Origin: Anaeramoeba flamelloides
Taxonomy: Eukaryota > Metamonada > Anaeramoebidae
Reading direction: 5' to 3'
NCBI GenBank assembly: GCA_027625915.1
Contig: JANTQA010000023.1
Location: 5,456,001-5,520,000, forward strand
DNA length: 64,000 bases
Below, in pieces: positions 1-12,713 of the stretch (position 1 is its first letter; the number at the start of each line of letters is the position of its first letter). The translations under genes and the position numbers were made by a program. Under the pieces are notes generated by a model. The model made no database searches. It was given only the letters and a program-made list of their open reading frames with translations, and was not told the DNA's origin.

Positions 1-905
1 TTCTTTTCAAGAGTTTTTTTTTTTGTTTGTTTTATTTCTTCTTCTTCTTTTTCTTCTTCTTTTTCTTCTTCTTTTTCCTCCTGATCTTCTATTTCAGTAT
101 TTTTATCAATTTCTTGATCTTTTTCTTCTTTTTTTTCTTTTTCTTCATCTTTTTTTTCTTTTTCTTCTTCTTTTTTTTCTATACCTATTTCTTTCTCTTC
201 TTCTTCCTCTTCCTCTTTTTTGGATTCCTTGTCTTTTTTGTCTTCTTTTTCTTTATTTTGATTATTCTCTTGTTCTTTTTCATTACCTTTCTTGATTGAG
301 TCTTCTTCTAAATTTTTTTTTTTTTTTTTTTCCGTTTTTGTTGTTTCGTTATTTTCATTTTTCTTTTCGGAAAATTTTTTTCAAATTAAGTCAGAAAATT
401 AAGGTAAAAAAATAAATAAGAAAGAAGGGTGTTTGTTTTCACAAATAAGAAAAGTACTTTCAAAAAAAAAATTTACCTTTTTTTTTTCTTTTTGCTCAAT
501 GGTTCTTATTTCAACCTTTTTTTCACTTTCGCTATCACTTTCACTTTTACTTTCACTTTCGGATTCACTTTCACTCTTGGCTTTAGTCACATTTTTTTCT
601 TCTTCACTTTTACTGTCGCTACCACTTTCACTTTCGCTTTGGCTTTCACTTTCGGATTCACTTTCACTCTTGGTTTTGGTCACATTTTTTTCTTCTTCAC
701 TTCTGCTTTCACTTTCACTTTCACTTTCACTTCCACTTTCGCTTGGAGTTCCAGTTCCACTGTTACTTTCACTTATGCTATTACTTTCACTTTTGCTTGG
801 ACTTCCAGTTTCAGTCCCAGTTCCAGTTCCAGTTCCACTCTCAGAGTCAGATTCGTCTCTATTAAGTACAAAATCTAAAAAAGCTTGATCTTGATTTTGG
901 GTCAT
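1..905 (-). CDS. Ser/Glu-rich, then Lys/Glu-rich low-complexity protein (5' part, runs off left edge)
   Basis: Two exons are proposed: 905-477 and 362 to beyond 1. The first starts at an ATG (905) with a short ordinary N-terminus (MTQNQDQAFLDFVLNRDE). It is followed by about 110 residues of Ser-Glu and Gly-Thr dipeptide tracts with two copies of an EEEKNVTK block. The donor follows codon 143 (GTAAAT at 476) and the acceptor is AAAAG at 364-363, giving a 114-bp intron. Exon 1 ends in phase 0, and exon 2 read in phase 0 is open to the window edge, encoding Asn/Thr, then a Lys run from 19 A's, then a long mixed-charge Glu/Lys/Asp tract likely to form a charged helix. The function is not recognised; such sequences are common in nuclear or scaffold proteins. 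The C-terminus lies outside the window. The gene is probable because the frame stays open across the junction, but low-complexity sequence can mimic coding DNA. Confidence 0.6.
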
Positions 906-2375
906 TCTGAAAAAAATGAATTTTTTTCCTGCTTTTTTAAATCAATAAACAAGTTTTAAAAAAACAGATGAAACGATTTGAGTTCCAAAATTAATACTTT
1001 GTTTGACACAAAAAAAGGAAATTGCTTGAATTAATATACAAATTTGAATATTTTTTATTATGTTTTGAGATAAAAATGCTTTTCAAGCTTTTTAATTTTG
1101 GTATTTGAAAAACAGATAAACCGAGAAAAAAAACACAATAGGAACACATGTTATTGTCCTTATTCAATTATTAAGTGTGAAAATTATCGAATAATAACCC
1201 CTTGATGATGATTAAACAAAAAGAATATAAAAAGGAAAAACTTTAATTGATTCTCGAAAAACAAAAATTACAACATTTTCTTTTAGTTTTACTCTGCAAA
1301 CTTATCACTACTGTAAAAATCCCATTCTGATAATTAAAATTTTATCTCAAAGTCCAATAAGAAAGATTAAATAAGTCTCTCAAAATATCATTTACAATTG
1401 GGTTTTTACTCTGTTTATTTGGGTTTTATCAGCTAATAATTTATTTATAATATTTGGAGCCTGAAGTAAAAATTTTCTTTTTTTAATTGGAAAATAACAG
1501 TAAAGATAATTAATAGGGAATACAATAGTCATTTGGGACTAGTAAAATCTCTGAAGTGGTTCCAGAAAAGAAAGTTATTAACAGTAGCTTAAGGTTTATA
1601 AAATTATTTCATCAAAGTCAAAAAGAAAGTTTGGTTGTAAGGAATTTTAAATTTCAAGAAGGGTGCAAATATCATTTCATCATAAACTTTGGATTTCTAC
1701 AATTTCTAAAAAACTTGTGTATTATCATAAGTATAATTGAATTGTTTACTTTTGTTAAAAGTTCGGAAAGTGCCATAATTCATTTTATCCACTTTTCCTT
1801 TTCTCCAAAGTTTTCCTTTTTTCGGAAAATCATTAAGCCATGAAATATATTTAAACTTGCTCCAAAAGAATGTTTTGTAAAAAAACCTGAGAAGTGTGCA
1901 AAAATGTTCTCACTTATGATAAGAAATAATATCTCGTTTTTAATCTCTTTAACAATATTTTCTTTTGAATCGTTAACATTTTACCCTTGAAGTAATCTAA
2001 AGAAATGGAAAAAAAGATGGTTCAAATTGTTTCTTTGAGTTTATTTTTCAAAATTGATGTTTATTTGATTATCTTTGTATGATCAAATTTCTATTTTTCT
2101 AATACCGAAATCTGTTAGTATTAATTTACGAAGTTTTTTAAGTTATTTGAATTAATTTTAAATACTGGATGGAATATCTATTTTATATTTGTAATTTAAA
2201 TCTTATCTAATAGAATCTCACAATTCCCAAATATTTATACACATTCTTACTAAAACTGATCAGGAATTAAAATAAAAATAATCAATTAATCTTTTATATG
2301 CAGAATAGTATAGTTATTATGAATTCAAGGATTTTTCGAAATTCATAAAATAATGAATTTTAAAGATTAGAAAAG

Positions 2376-2378
<3 letters not shown>

Positions 2379-2414
<36 letters not shown>
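2379..2414. repeat. (AT)18 microsatellite
   Basis: An uninterrupted AT dinucleotide run of about 36 bases lies in intergenic DNA. Confidence 0.95.
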
Positions 2415-2417
<3 letters not shown>

Positions 2418-4224
2418 TTTTATTATTTAAATATATTTTGTAACATTGATGAGTTAAAGTTGAGTAAATATTTTAAAAAAATTGTTAAATAATTATAAAA
2501 AGAGTTGAAAAGTTATAAAAAATGAGATATTTTTATTTATGAAAATTAAAAAGAATTATAGAAGAAAATATGTTAGGTGATTTTGTAAAATACTCACGAA
2601 AACAGGCAGTTTGATAACTTATTAATAATAAATAAGTTTTAAAAATATATAGAAAGGTTTTTAAAAAATAATAATAATAAAGATAAATTTGTTTAATATT
2701 ATTAAATAAAGTATCACTTAAATCTAAAAGAATATTACCAAATAAAATGAAATTATCTATTAAATAAAAATTGATATAAGATATACAAATGAAACCTGAA
2801 ATTGTGTTTTCTAAAATAGAATTTTGAAAAAAAAATAATTATTATTTTGATATTTTATTTTGAGATCTCTAGAATAGTTAGGTTTCAATAACTTACCCCC
2901 AAATATTTATTCAAATAATAATAATAAAATAACAAATAAAGAAAATTGGAAAACATAAAGTGAAGTATTGTAGTATTATTTCTCAAAATTAATTATACCA
3001 TATAAAAGAATTGAATAATTTTCTCAAAATTGAATGTTTTTTATCTTTTTCTCTGAAATTTTAATTGTGAATATTAGTAAATTATAGGTTTTATCATTTT
3101 TTTTTAAATTTTCCAGAATCTAGAACTTAAGAGCACCAATATAATTCTTAATAAAATATCACATATTCCAATTCCTGTTCTTCTTATGGTGTAACCACTC
3201 CCTGATAAATTTTGATATTTTTTTTTGTTTTGAAAATCTAAACAGCTAATAATAATTGGTTTCTTTACTTTTCCTTATTCATTTTTTTTTAATCAAAAAA
3301 AAAAAAATTCTTTAAACAAAAAATCAAAAAAATCCAGGCTTTAATCTGAAGAGTATATAAAATGTATACAGAAAAAAAAAAATTAACTAAATAATACCTT
3401 TAACCAAACAAAAAAATGTATTAATATTCATAATTGAAGATCCAAGAGCGATCCATGATATTATTGTTGAATAAAAGATCGTATTAATACATTACTTTAT
3501 TTTATTATTTTGTGAAAAAGATAATTTATTTTAAAATAAAGTATTAAACTTTTTTGAATTACAAGTATACACATAATGACAGATATTGTTTCAGTGAGAA
3601 TAAAAATATACCTCTTTGATTACTAGTAACTAAATTTTGTTCCAAATTACTTTTCAAAATTTTCAAGGGTGTAAGTTGGCCTTAACAAAAACCAAACGAA
3701 TTGGAATACGTAATATTTTATTTAGAATTATATTGAAACTCTTAAATTCAAATACTCAAAGACTTTAAATAAAAATTGAAAAATTTTTAATTTGATTTAT
3801 ATTCACAATTAAAATGGTAAACCAAAAATATATTATGAAAAAATTAATAAAATAAAAAGTAATTTTGAAAAATTTATTTCATTTTTTTAAAATATTAAAT
3901 TTGAAAAATAAAAAGTTTTAAACTCCAAATTAACATATGTAAAGGTACATATTTGTAATCACTGTGAAATTGAATGTATTCACAATTCAAAAATCTTATC
4001 GTAAACAATTTTAATTTTCAAAAGAAATAGAAAAATTTTACACTTTACGTTCCAATTAAAGGAGCACAAATATTTTTTTAACTTTTTTTTTTTTTTTTTG
4101 AAATTATAGGTTCGTTCGGGTATTTCTATAATAATGAATATGAAAGACAACGTAAATTATTTCTCTTATTTCTAAACAATTTTGGTTTGGTTGATTCTTA
4201 AAAAAAATGAATTTTTCAATAATC

Positions 4225-4672
4225 TTTCTATCGGGTTTTTAGCTTCTTCTGTGTATTCTGGGTACGTTTCGTCAAGTTACGTAGAGTGCCGTCAAGTTCC
4301 AAGGTTTTCCAGAATTCAAATAAACCTAATGGCGCTTTTATTGAGGTTTTTTATTTTATTTTAAAGTGTTCTAGGTTTTTATTACTTTAGAAATAAACCA
4401 AAAATTTATTAAAATTTTCTGTTTATTTCAAAAATCAAAAAAAACCGAATGAAAATCTATTCGATTTTTAAAATAAATAGAAAACTCAAGAAAACCTAAC
4501 GTCACTTTTTTTTATTTAAGATATTAAAAGAAAATTTATGAAATTTTTTTTTTATTTCTCAAATTAAAAAAAAGTTAACGGCGCTTATCCAGAATTAGAA
4601 ATAATTTAGTAAAATTAAGGAATCTACTCAATTATTTCAAATCCTGGAAAACCTAACTACCTTGAATAATTT
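4225..4672. mobile_element. Foldback element, GTTAGGTTTTCC family, copy 1
   Basis: The stretch is built from alternating inverted copies of a motif that reads AAACCTAACG on one strand and GTTAGGTTTT on the other. These are separated by runs with the same A-rich arms (TTTATTTCAAAAATTAAA type) in both orientations. Near-identical architecture occurs at 11282-11466, 22819-23325 and 58255-58680, so this is a dispersed non-autonomous family. It has no coding capacity; a small open frame at 4182-4364 lies mostly inside it and is not considered a gene. Confidence 0.6.
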
Positions 4673-4699
4673 TTATTTGGTCATGAAAATGACCAAATT

Positions 4700-4702
<3 letters not shown>

Positions 4703-4737
<35 letters not shown>
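4703..4737. repeat. (TA)n microsatellite
   Basis: A TA dinucleotide run of about 35 bases lies just downstream of the foldback element. Confidence 0.95.
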
Positions 4738-4740
<3 letters not shown>

Positions 4741-5149
4741 TAATTTTTCTTCTTGTCTTTTTTTATTTGATAATTTTTCTTTAATTAATCCTTTTTCTTA
4801 ATAAATAAAAGGGTGAATTTTTTTATTTTTTGGCTACCTACTGTGGATTAAATGGAGTTTACATTTGTAAATTTGGTCGCCAATGACGAAACTTGTTACT
4901 ATTATTAAAATAATAATTTTCAGGTTTTATTAAGATACCCAATAAAAAATTGATTATTTCAAAATTATTATTTTCACAATTGGTAGAAAAGAGTTCTAAT
5001 AAGTATGTTTTTTGGTAAAGTATCCCCAAAATAATTCTTTTAAAATATTAAGGATTATTTCTGAAAGCTGTAATTGTGAAATATGAATTTCCCTAAAAAT
5101 TTACTTTTTACTCATTTTTGCTACTATTTAGATTCAGTTTTTCTGTTAT

Positions 5150-7700
5150 TTTCCAATTAATAAATGAAAATTTTTATATCAGGTTCTCAAAAAATATTCT
5201 AAATTATTTGATTTAAAAACTGAAATATCTTCATAAACACAATAAAAAATGACACTTTGTGATATTTTATTAATCTTTCTTATTGGACTTTTGAGAAATT
5301 ATAAAAAGTTTAACTTTTTTTTTTAAAAAATGAATTTGTATTTTATAACAATCTTCTTACACCAAGAATCTTGATGTTATTTGCAATTAAGAGAATCGAA
5401 ATTAGATTCCATACTATTAAATTTGTTCATGCTCCATTTGTCTTCTAATCAAAATGATAAATTCTTATCAAATTGTTCATTTTTTACTCATGTTCTCAAT
5501 TAAAAATTTTCATATTTAATAAAAAAAAAAAATGTCCAACTTTTTGTATATGTTAAATTTTTTTTCACAAAGTTCCGTTAAAATTTTTTTGTCATATTTA
5601 TTAGTTATTTTATTGGTTTTTAAATGATCAAAAATATTTTCAAATTATTTTTTTAATAAATTTTTATTTTGAGAAAAAAATTAATACTTGATCAAATAAT
5701 TTGAAATTTTAATAAAATAAAATATAATTATTCTTCCCTTTAATTTCAAAGTATTATTTATGGATCAAAAAATAAACATTACAATTGTCGACAAAGGTGA
5801 AAATTTAGAATCTAATCCACTTTTTAGTTTAAAAATTAAATTAAATCGATTTACACTTTACTTTTAAAACATTTGTCCGTTCTGTACCTATATTCTTTTT
5901 TGCAATACTAAAAAATTTTAAATTTATATTTACGTTTAAAATTTCAATTCTAATTTTACTTAATTAAAAATCATTACTCCGAATCAGAATATATTTATTT
6001 ATTTATTAGTCACCAAATATTCAACTCGGTATAAAAGAATTGATGATGTATGCTTTATAAATAACTCTTTCAGAAGGGATTTAATTTTTTGTTTTTTTCA
6101 AAAATACAAAGACTTTCCAAAATAATTAATTCGAATAAATCAACACCAAATCACAGATCAATCCCGAGTTAAACACCACTGTTAAGTTCTCAAAAATTTG
6201 GTTATTTTGATTAAATTGGAAAGTTTTTAGTTTATTTGATCTAATTTTGATCAATTTTCCAAATATTTACTTGTTTTGGAAAATGAAAAATATTTTTATA
6301 AAAGTAAAAAAATTGTAACTTTTTTGGATAATACCCTTTTAGATTCCCTTATGAATAGAAATCACTTTCAAGAAAAAAAAATATCTCTTTAGGAATCTGA
6401 TTAAACTTAATTAAACTGTTTTAAATCAAAAATAGTTATTTAAGTGGATAGATCTTAATAATAATTAACCCTTTGGTTTTGTTTAATTCATCCAAAAAAC
6501 AAAAGACATTTTAAAATTAATAATTACTGTTGAAATTTCGAATAGAATTAATTTAAGATTTTATTGTTATTTTGGCTTGAAGAGGGATGAAGAATTTCTG
6601 ATTTATAACTGAATAGATAATTAATTTGGTAAAAAATGCTAGGGTTAAAATCTTTATTCTATCTCGTGATAACCAAGTCATGAAATTAGGATGGAAACGA
6701 AGAGAAAAGTTAATTTTTCCAAAACAATTTTACAACATCAAAAACAGTAAGGATCCTTTTTGTGATTCTTCAATGAGTACAAATTTCAAAACTCTAATCT
6801 TTTTTTTTTAGATATAAATTTTGCCAAATTTTCTCAGCTAAATAACAAAAGATTTCTCAACAAATCCTAGAAAATCAATACACAAATAAGAAAAATGGTA
6901 TTTTAGACTCTCAATAGGTCTTTTGGTAATCTTTGAACCGTAGATTAACAAATTAAATTAATTTTTTTCGAAAAATTTTAAGTTTATTAATTTTTGAAAA
7001 TCGAAAGTCTTGAAATTTCTTTTATAAATCTTCTTAAAGAAAATTTGAAAGTGAATGATATAATTCTTGATTTGCCATTAATCTTATCAGTTACTATCTC
7101 CTGAACTCTTGATTGATATTTCCCGATTGACACAATTTAAAAAATAAAAAAACTATTTGTCAAAATTCGAATTCTAAACAAATGAATAATTTAATTCCTC
7201 AAAGTAGTGTTTTTATAAGTTTAATTCGATATTTTTGTGTTTCATTATATCTTAATTTACTGATCTTTTTTTTTTTCTTAGATTAATTATCTATCGTGCT
7301 TTGGAAAAATCCTATTTTCCTCTAAATGAGTTTTCGAAAATTTCAAAAAGGTCTCTGAAATAAAATATCAAACACTTAAGATCAGCAACTTTAACTACTA
7401 ATTTTCATTCCTCAATAGGATTGAAATTCAAAAAAATTATTGTTTCTCTCTTTGTTAAAACAATTACTAATTTTTTCCAATTAAAAAATGAAAATTTTTA
7501 GTTCACATTCCTAAAATATTTTTCTAATATACAAGCTGAAGAAAATCCAAAGATCTTTATAACATCGTTTAGAAATGATATTTTGAGACAATAAATTCAA
7601 TTTCTTTAGTTAATTCTAAGACAAAATTTTTACTCTGTTCATTTGATTGTAGCAGGAATTTTAATATATTTTTTAAAATTGAAATAAACTATTCCTTTAT
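5150..7700. repeat. Dispersed repeat family (segments 5150-5310 and 7480-7700)
   Basis: Both segments begin with a CCAATTAAAAAATGAAAATT-like block and continue with A/T-rich sequence related to 48225-48455. In the 7480 and 48225 copies the phrases ATCCAAAGATCTTTA, GTTTAGAAATGATATTTT and AAGACAAAATTTTTACT recur in the same order. No TIR or coding sequence was recognised. Confidence 0.5.
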
Positions 7701-9008
7701 TAATTGGAATATAACTGTATAACTGTCTGAATAAAGGTTTGCCTCAACTATCCAAAAAGGAGAAAATCACTATTCCAACAACATGTTTTATAATCTGAAA
7801 AAGATCTCGCTTTTCTCCGTATTCTAGAATTATGTTTTTAAAACTCGAAAGGAAAATTTTGTCTCAATTAAGTATTCAACAAATACGAAAGAATAAAGTG
7901 GTACTTTATCTTGAATTAAATATTAGGTATTAATTTCAAATGATCTAAGAACACCAAGTTCCCTATTTTTTAAAAAAGATTTTTGTCACCTTTCTATTTC
8001 CAAAAACACAAGCTTATCACAATTTTTTCAAGATTTATCTCAAATCAAAATAAAAATTGAAACTTACTAGATCTTGTATTTTATAATCTTTTCAAATTAT
8101 TCATTTTTTTCCAAAGGTTTTTACTTCGCTGGCTAAAATAATCAAACTCTGAAAATTATTACATTTTTGAAATTAAACTTTTTTTTTTTTTTAATAGATC
8201 ATTTTATGCAATTCAAAATAAAATTGCTAATTTAAAAACTCCGAAAAGTTATTATTTGTTTTTCTACCTTCCATTTTTGATTATTTCTGAGACCCAAGTC
8301 TTCCATGTTCCACGTCCTTCAATTGCTTTTCAATAATTGATTGTTGTCGAAATGTTTATTATTATTTGGAATTTTCCATAATTTCATTTTTAAAAAATAC
8401 TTGACCCAATTCTTTTCATAGATGGAGTCGGATCTTTTATAATTTGTCATTACCATTGTTGAAATAAGTTTATTTTTATAAAAAACTTCATAATTATTTT
8501 TTAAATGGTTAAAATTGAAGAAATAAATGAAAACAGTTTTAATCTTTTAAAAAGAAGAAAACTGATCAATATTATTTATTTTGATCTGGAAAATAAAAAT
8601 TGAACTTTAATTCGAAAAAAAACAAGTCTTTTAAAATCAAAACCTCTGCTTTGTTTGTGATTTTTTTTGATCCTCCAAATATTCAAAAATGATTACAAAA
8701 GAATGTTACTTTTATTTAATTGAAAAAAATACAACTATGTCAGTTAATCATGAAACAAGAACCTAAATCATAAACCAAAGCTAAGTTTCACCTCTCAAGA
8801 AACCTGCAATTGATAGAAAATTCTTTTAAAATTTAAAACTCTAATCATCATTTGAAGAAAAAATAATCATAAACAAACCCTGAAGGGATTCATAGCCTCT
8901 TTTGTGAGTTAATTAATTCCATTTCTAAAAACGTTTAAAAATAAGAAAAGCAAAATTTAATTCATATTTTTTTCCAATCAAAATATTTTTTCTTTATAAT
9001 TTAACTAA

Positions 9009-9473
9009 ATGAACACAAAGTTACAAAAAAACTTAATTAACAAAAACCAAAAGCCAACCTACAGAGACTTACCATCGTTTCAAAGAGTCCTTTTTCTCTC
9101 AAGAACCGATAATTTGGAAACATCTTTTGTTTATCAAAGGATGCCAAAATGCAGCAAACATTCCAATCTCAAGCATAGTTTTTTGGAATTCAAAAATCTT
9201 CAACAAAAGATCAAAAAAGTTGACAACAAGCAGACACAAAGCCCTAGATTGTCTACCAAAAAATTAATTTTCCAAAAGTAATTAAAACTCTCTTCCTCTT
9301 GTGCTATGATCACAAGAATTTTTTTGAAGACTGGTTAGACTATTTTTCAAACACACTGATAAAGAAGAAGTATCAAAGTTTTGGATTGCCCTCAACAATG
9401 AAAGATTACACTTTTTTTCAACTGAGATTTATTACAGGGATTTCTTTTCATATTATTTAATATCAAATTATTT
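9009..9473 (+). pseudogene. Unidentified gene-like ORF, probably frameshifted
   Basis: An ATG at 9009 opens a 90-codon frame ending at 9281, with balanced composition (Arg, Pro, Ser and Leu present) and GC above its surroundings. A second frame, open from about 9248 to the TAA at 9471-9473, overlaps its end and continues with a globular-looking stretch (YDHKNFFEDWLDYFSNTL, then KKKYQSFGLPSTMKDYTFF). The two read like one protein joined by a +1 shift between about 9248 and 9281. No intron of normal size and phase fits in that overlap. It could be a decaying host gene or two unrelated frames. I do not recognise the family. Confidence 0.3.
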
Positions 9474-9865
9474 TCCTTCTTTAAATCTTATTTATTTGCA
9501 GACAACTTTCGAAAAAGATGCAAATATCTAATCTAACCTTCTTTAAAATTAATGTAATATCCCCTTCTGATATTTCACCAAAGAGAAAGACTGTTTTTAA
9601 AATACCGTTATTTCTTTTTCTTTTGGTGACTATGATATCATTTTTTATTCTAATTTGTTTTATTATTTGTTTAATATATTTGTGTCATGAAAAATAAAAA
9701 AAATTCCTAAATAATTTTCAATTTTCATTGTTTCCAAATTCGGAAAAAAACAAATTTTTTCTTTTGCAAATATCACATTTCCTGGCTATTTCAGTGATTT
9801 TTTTTAAGATTCAATTTTTTAAAGAGAAAATGAAAAAAAAACATTTCAAGTCCAACAATCTATTA

Positions 9866-10120
9866 TAGTAGTGAAAAAAATATAGTACCTAAAAAAAATC
9901 CCATGGTAAAGGTTTTTAATTCTGAATATTAGAAAAATTATGGTATGTTTAATTTCTTTTATTTTCAATCAAATCCTTTTTATAAATAACCAATTTTTTT
10001 ATGAGATAAGTAATAAACCTACCTAAAGTTAATTAAAGTTGGGTGTCTATAGAATACTTGTGTAATTATTTGATAACATAATTAGTTCAACTTTTTTTGA
10101 AAAAACAATCTGGTTATTTT
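9866..10120. mobile_element. Foldback element (AATACCGGACATG family), left half, split by a LINE
   Basis: It starts TAGTAGTGAAAAAAATATAG and follows the left half of the complete copies at 15366-15866 and 45272-45756, including ATCAAATCCTTTTTATA and TTGATAACATAATTAGTTCA-like blocks. It stops at the LINE at about 10125 and appears to resume after it at about 12813, so the LINE and a small MITE inserted into this element. Confidence 0.6.
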
Positions 10121-10292
10121 TTTTTTATTATTTAAGGGAGGGGTTATTGACCCCTCTTATTTGCCCAAATTCCTAAATTTGTATTTAGGAATTTAATTAA
10201 AGAATCAAAAATTCGTTTATTACCCACTAAGGCTAATAAGTAGTTTGATTTTTTTTTTATAATAATATTAGAAATATTATTATTATTTAATA

Positions 10293-10995
10293 TAAACTCT
10301 GTTTCAGTCAAAGGGGCCCAACGTTTTTTTCAAATATCAATTATTTTATATAATTGACCTTTGAAGAACAAATAAGAAATAAAGAGAATAATACACATCA
10401 AAGAAATGTTGATACATGTCTGAAAGAAAACTAATTAATCAATAGCTTTTCTTAAAAATTGAAAAACTCAAATTCTTATGGTCCTATTGAGAAAAACAAG
10501 GATGTTCTTTTTGAACTTCTGCTGGTATTTGAATAATAAATATGAAACATTTTCCACTTCATTTTCTATACTTTTCTTTTAGAAATTAAGCCCCCAAACA
10601 AATTTTATTGGTATTTGTGGTCTCTATTTGAAAAAGGAAATGAAAATGAAGTGAAAATTTTTCACATTTATTAAACAAATATCAAGATCAAAGATCGAAT
10701 TGAATTCCAATAGAAACCAATAGATTTCTCAACAACAATCTTTACATGATTTCAATGACATTAGAATAACACGTTTTTACCAAGTGACTATTGATCTCGC
10801 AATAAAAAATTTTTTGCAAATGAATGACGAATTTTTTAAAAAAAAAAATCGAAAAAAAAAAAACAAAAATGTGAAAAAATGATTTCAATATTGTAAATTT
10901 CCAAAATAAAATTTTTCTTCTAATATCTATGCAAACCCTTTAAAAACATGTATTATACCATTGCAACTGGGCCCCTTTGACTGAAAAATAGTTTA
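10293..10995 (+). mobile_element. MITE family 1, copy a (703 bp, TIR with TTTCAGTCAAAGGGGCCCA)
   Basis: The termini are inverted copies: TAAACTCTGTTTCAGTCAAA at the left, and the complement of TAAACTATTTTTCAGTCAAA at the right, both followed by GGGGCCCA. It has no ORF of note. Its interior contains a palindromic block (GGTATTTGAATAATAA with its inverted partner) also seen alone at 34815, 42285 and 47925. A near-identical copy lies at 40007-40714. It sits inside LINE copy A, just downstream of the LINE coding end, so it is younger than that LINE insertion. The ends resemble a non-autonomous DNA transposon; a TA target duplication is possible but not certain. Confidence 0.85.
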
Positions 10996-11281
10996 TTTGA
11001 TATATTAATTTTTTTTAATTCAGATATCCAGATTTTGCGATTATTTTCATAGGCTGAGCAGTTCCATAGAAAATGATCTAAATCTTCAATGATATCCAAA
11101 TTTTTCATTTTTTTACACAATTCACACAGCTATGATTTATTTTTATTCATAACATAAGAATACTTGTTAATGTAATTTGTAAAATTTCAGAGTTTTAAAA
11201 TCGAAGTTGAACCCTTCCATTTTAAATATCTTTGTTGTTTGTTTATTGTATTATTTATTTGGATAATTTTTAGATATTCTT

Positions 11282-11466
11282 GAGGAGTGTTGTAGAGTAC
11301 CTCGCTTTTCCAAAATTTAAAAGAATTGAGTAAAATCTTAGATTTTACTCCATTCTTTTGAATTCTGGAAAAGCAAAAGGGTGTTTTGTTTTAATTTAAG
11401 AAATAAACTGAAAATTTAAGTAATTTTCAGTTTATTTCTTAAATTAAAAAAAAAACCTAACGACAT
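11282..11466. mobile_element. Foldback element, GTTAGGTTTTCC family, copy 2 inside LINE A
   Basis: A hairpin of CTTTTCCAAAATTTAAAAG against its degenerate complement is followed by a second hairpin built from AAATAAACTGAAAATT. The LINE A sequence is continuous with the other LINE copies on both sides once this block is removed. It is related to 4225-4672, 22819-23325 and 58255-58680. Confidence 0.7.
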
Positions 11467-12713
11467 TTCCAACTTATACTATTTGCTTAGTTTTTAATTC
11501 TAAAATTTTCTTGAGTTCATTTTCCAGCTGTGTTAAATTTTTAAAATGTCAATTTATATTTTCTGATTCTTTTTTTCTAAAAGGAAGATAATTAATTAAT
11601 TCATCAAAATGGAGGATTTTTAATTTTTGATTTAACAAAAATATTCTTTTATATATAGTTATTCTGATGTATCAATTTTTGCTTCAGTTTTATAAATAAG
11701 CCTCGGGGGGTGTGGGTTGATTAATAGAAATTTTATATTTTTTTTTTTTATTAATACAAGTATCAATATCTTTAAAATCTTTTTTTGTCAAATCAAATAT
11801 TTCTAATCCATATAATAATTGGATATAGCATATAGCTTTCAAAAATTGAATTTTTAATCCATTAGAAAAATTTTTTTGTTGTAAGATATTGATTAATTGT
11901 CAAAAATTCTTTCTAACTTTTTTCAAGGTTGAATTTTAAATGATTTTTTTTATCAAGCTAAATATCAAGATAAAAAATTTCCTTTTGAAATTTAAGTTTT
12001 TTTAGTTTTATCATCGTTAGGATTCATTCCAAAATCTCTTATTATTTTAAAGAGTTTTTCTAGTTGATATTTTATTTCGATTAATGATCCTTTCATCAGT
12101 AAAATCAGATCATCTGCAAACATTTGAAAATGTATCTCTAATGATTTGATTTTTTCTAAGAGAAAATGATAAATAAATCCAAATTATAAAGGAGATAATG
12201 AATCTCACTTGGTAGACACCAATTCCTTCTTTTGAGTAATAATCAAGTAGATATTCTACAATAATTTCATATTTTATCAATTTTTTAACTGAATAATAAA
12301 TCAGTGTATGATGAATAGAGTCAAAACATTTTTGTATATCTATTGTTACAATATAAATATTTTCTTTTTTAAATTAAATTTTTTATTGTTTGATATTCAT
12401 TAAATAAGTTTAAAACTGCAATTACGGTAACTAATTTTTTTTTAAAATCCAAATTAGTTTTTTGTAACTAAGTCCCAAGAATCTTGAATTCCGGTATATA
12501 ACAATTTAAGAAAAAATCTTGAGAGAGTTTGATTAATTGAAATTGGTCGATAGTTAAGTGGTATTCCTTCATCCCCTGATTTATGAATGAATTATAAATT
12601 TCTTTTTTTTTAATAAATTTAATATTTTTCTAAGATATATCTTTAATTCAATTAAAAACTATTTTTTGGATTGTTTTTATAAAATCAATTTGATTATATC
12701 AAGGCTTACAATA

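Larger units (their letters stand above)
906..9008. other. 8-kb intergenic desert with degenerate repeats
   Basis: No convincing gene is seen on either strand. Short open stretches at 1556-1843 and 6626-6811 have the base composition of the surrounding noncoding DNA and no recognisable domain. The stretch holds two (TA)n microsatellites, a foldback element near 4225-4672, and members of a dispersed repeat (5150-5310 and 7480-7700) whose best partner in the window is 48225-48455. Confidence 0.6.
10125..12712 (-). mobile_element. Non-LTR retrotransposon (LINE) copy A, decayed and multiply interrupted
   Basis: Read on the minus strand it parallels the intronic copy at 18590-21795. It has the same pre-RT segment, the RT palm (a TIDIQKCFDS-like motif A near 12330, YQ plus damaged GDPLSP near 12200, and a motif C region near 12110), the post-RT region, the Cys-rich C-terminus (11100-11050) and the same 3' UTR (10125-10250). 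The 3' UTR contains the CCTAAATTTTTATTTAGGAA hairpin and ends in TAA repeats. It is 5' truncated near 12712, before any endonuclease. Many stops and frameshifts are present. Two other elements are inserted into it (10293-10995 and 11282-11466). Transcriptionally dead by inference. Confidence 0.85.

Noticed and set aside
23-299. Plus-strand Phe/Leu-rich open frames
   Set aside because: They are complements of the Glu/Lys-rich exon on the minus strand; the repetitive sequence keeps all frames open.
429-888. Plus-strand Ser/Leu- and Thr/Phe-rich open frames
   Set aside because: Shadows of the Ser/Glu dipeptide repeats of the minus-strand exon.
1556-1843. 95-codon plus-strand frame
   Set aside because: Begins at a non-ATG codon, has intergenic composition and shows no motif.
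4100-4120. GGTTCGTTCGGG as a possible tRNA T-arm
   Set aside because: No acceptor, D or anticodon stems can be built around it.
4182-4364. 60-codon frame
   Set aside because: Overlaps the foldback element and is explained by its arms.
6626-6811. 61-codon frame with some balanced residues (LGWKRREKLIFPKQF)
   Set aside because: Non-ATG start, AT-rich flanks, no splice partner; too little to call.
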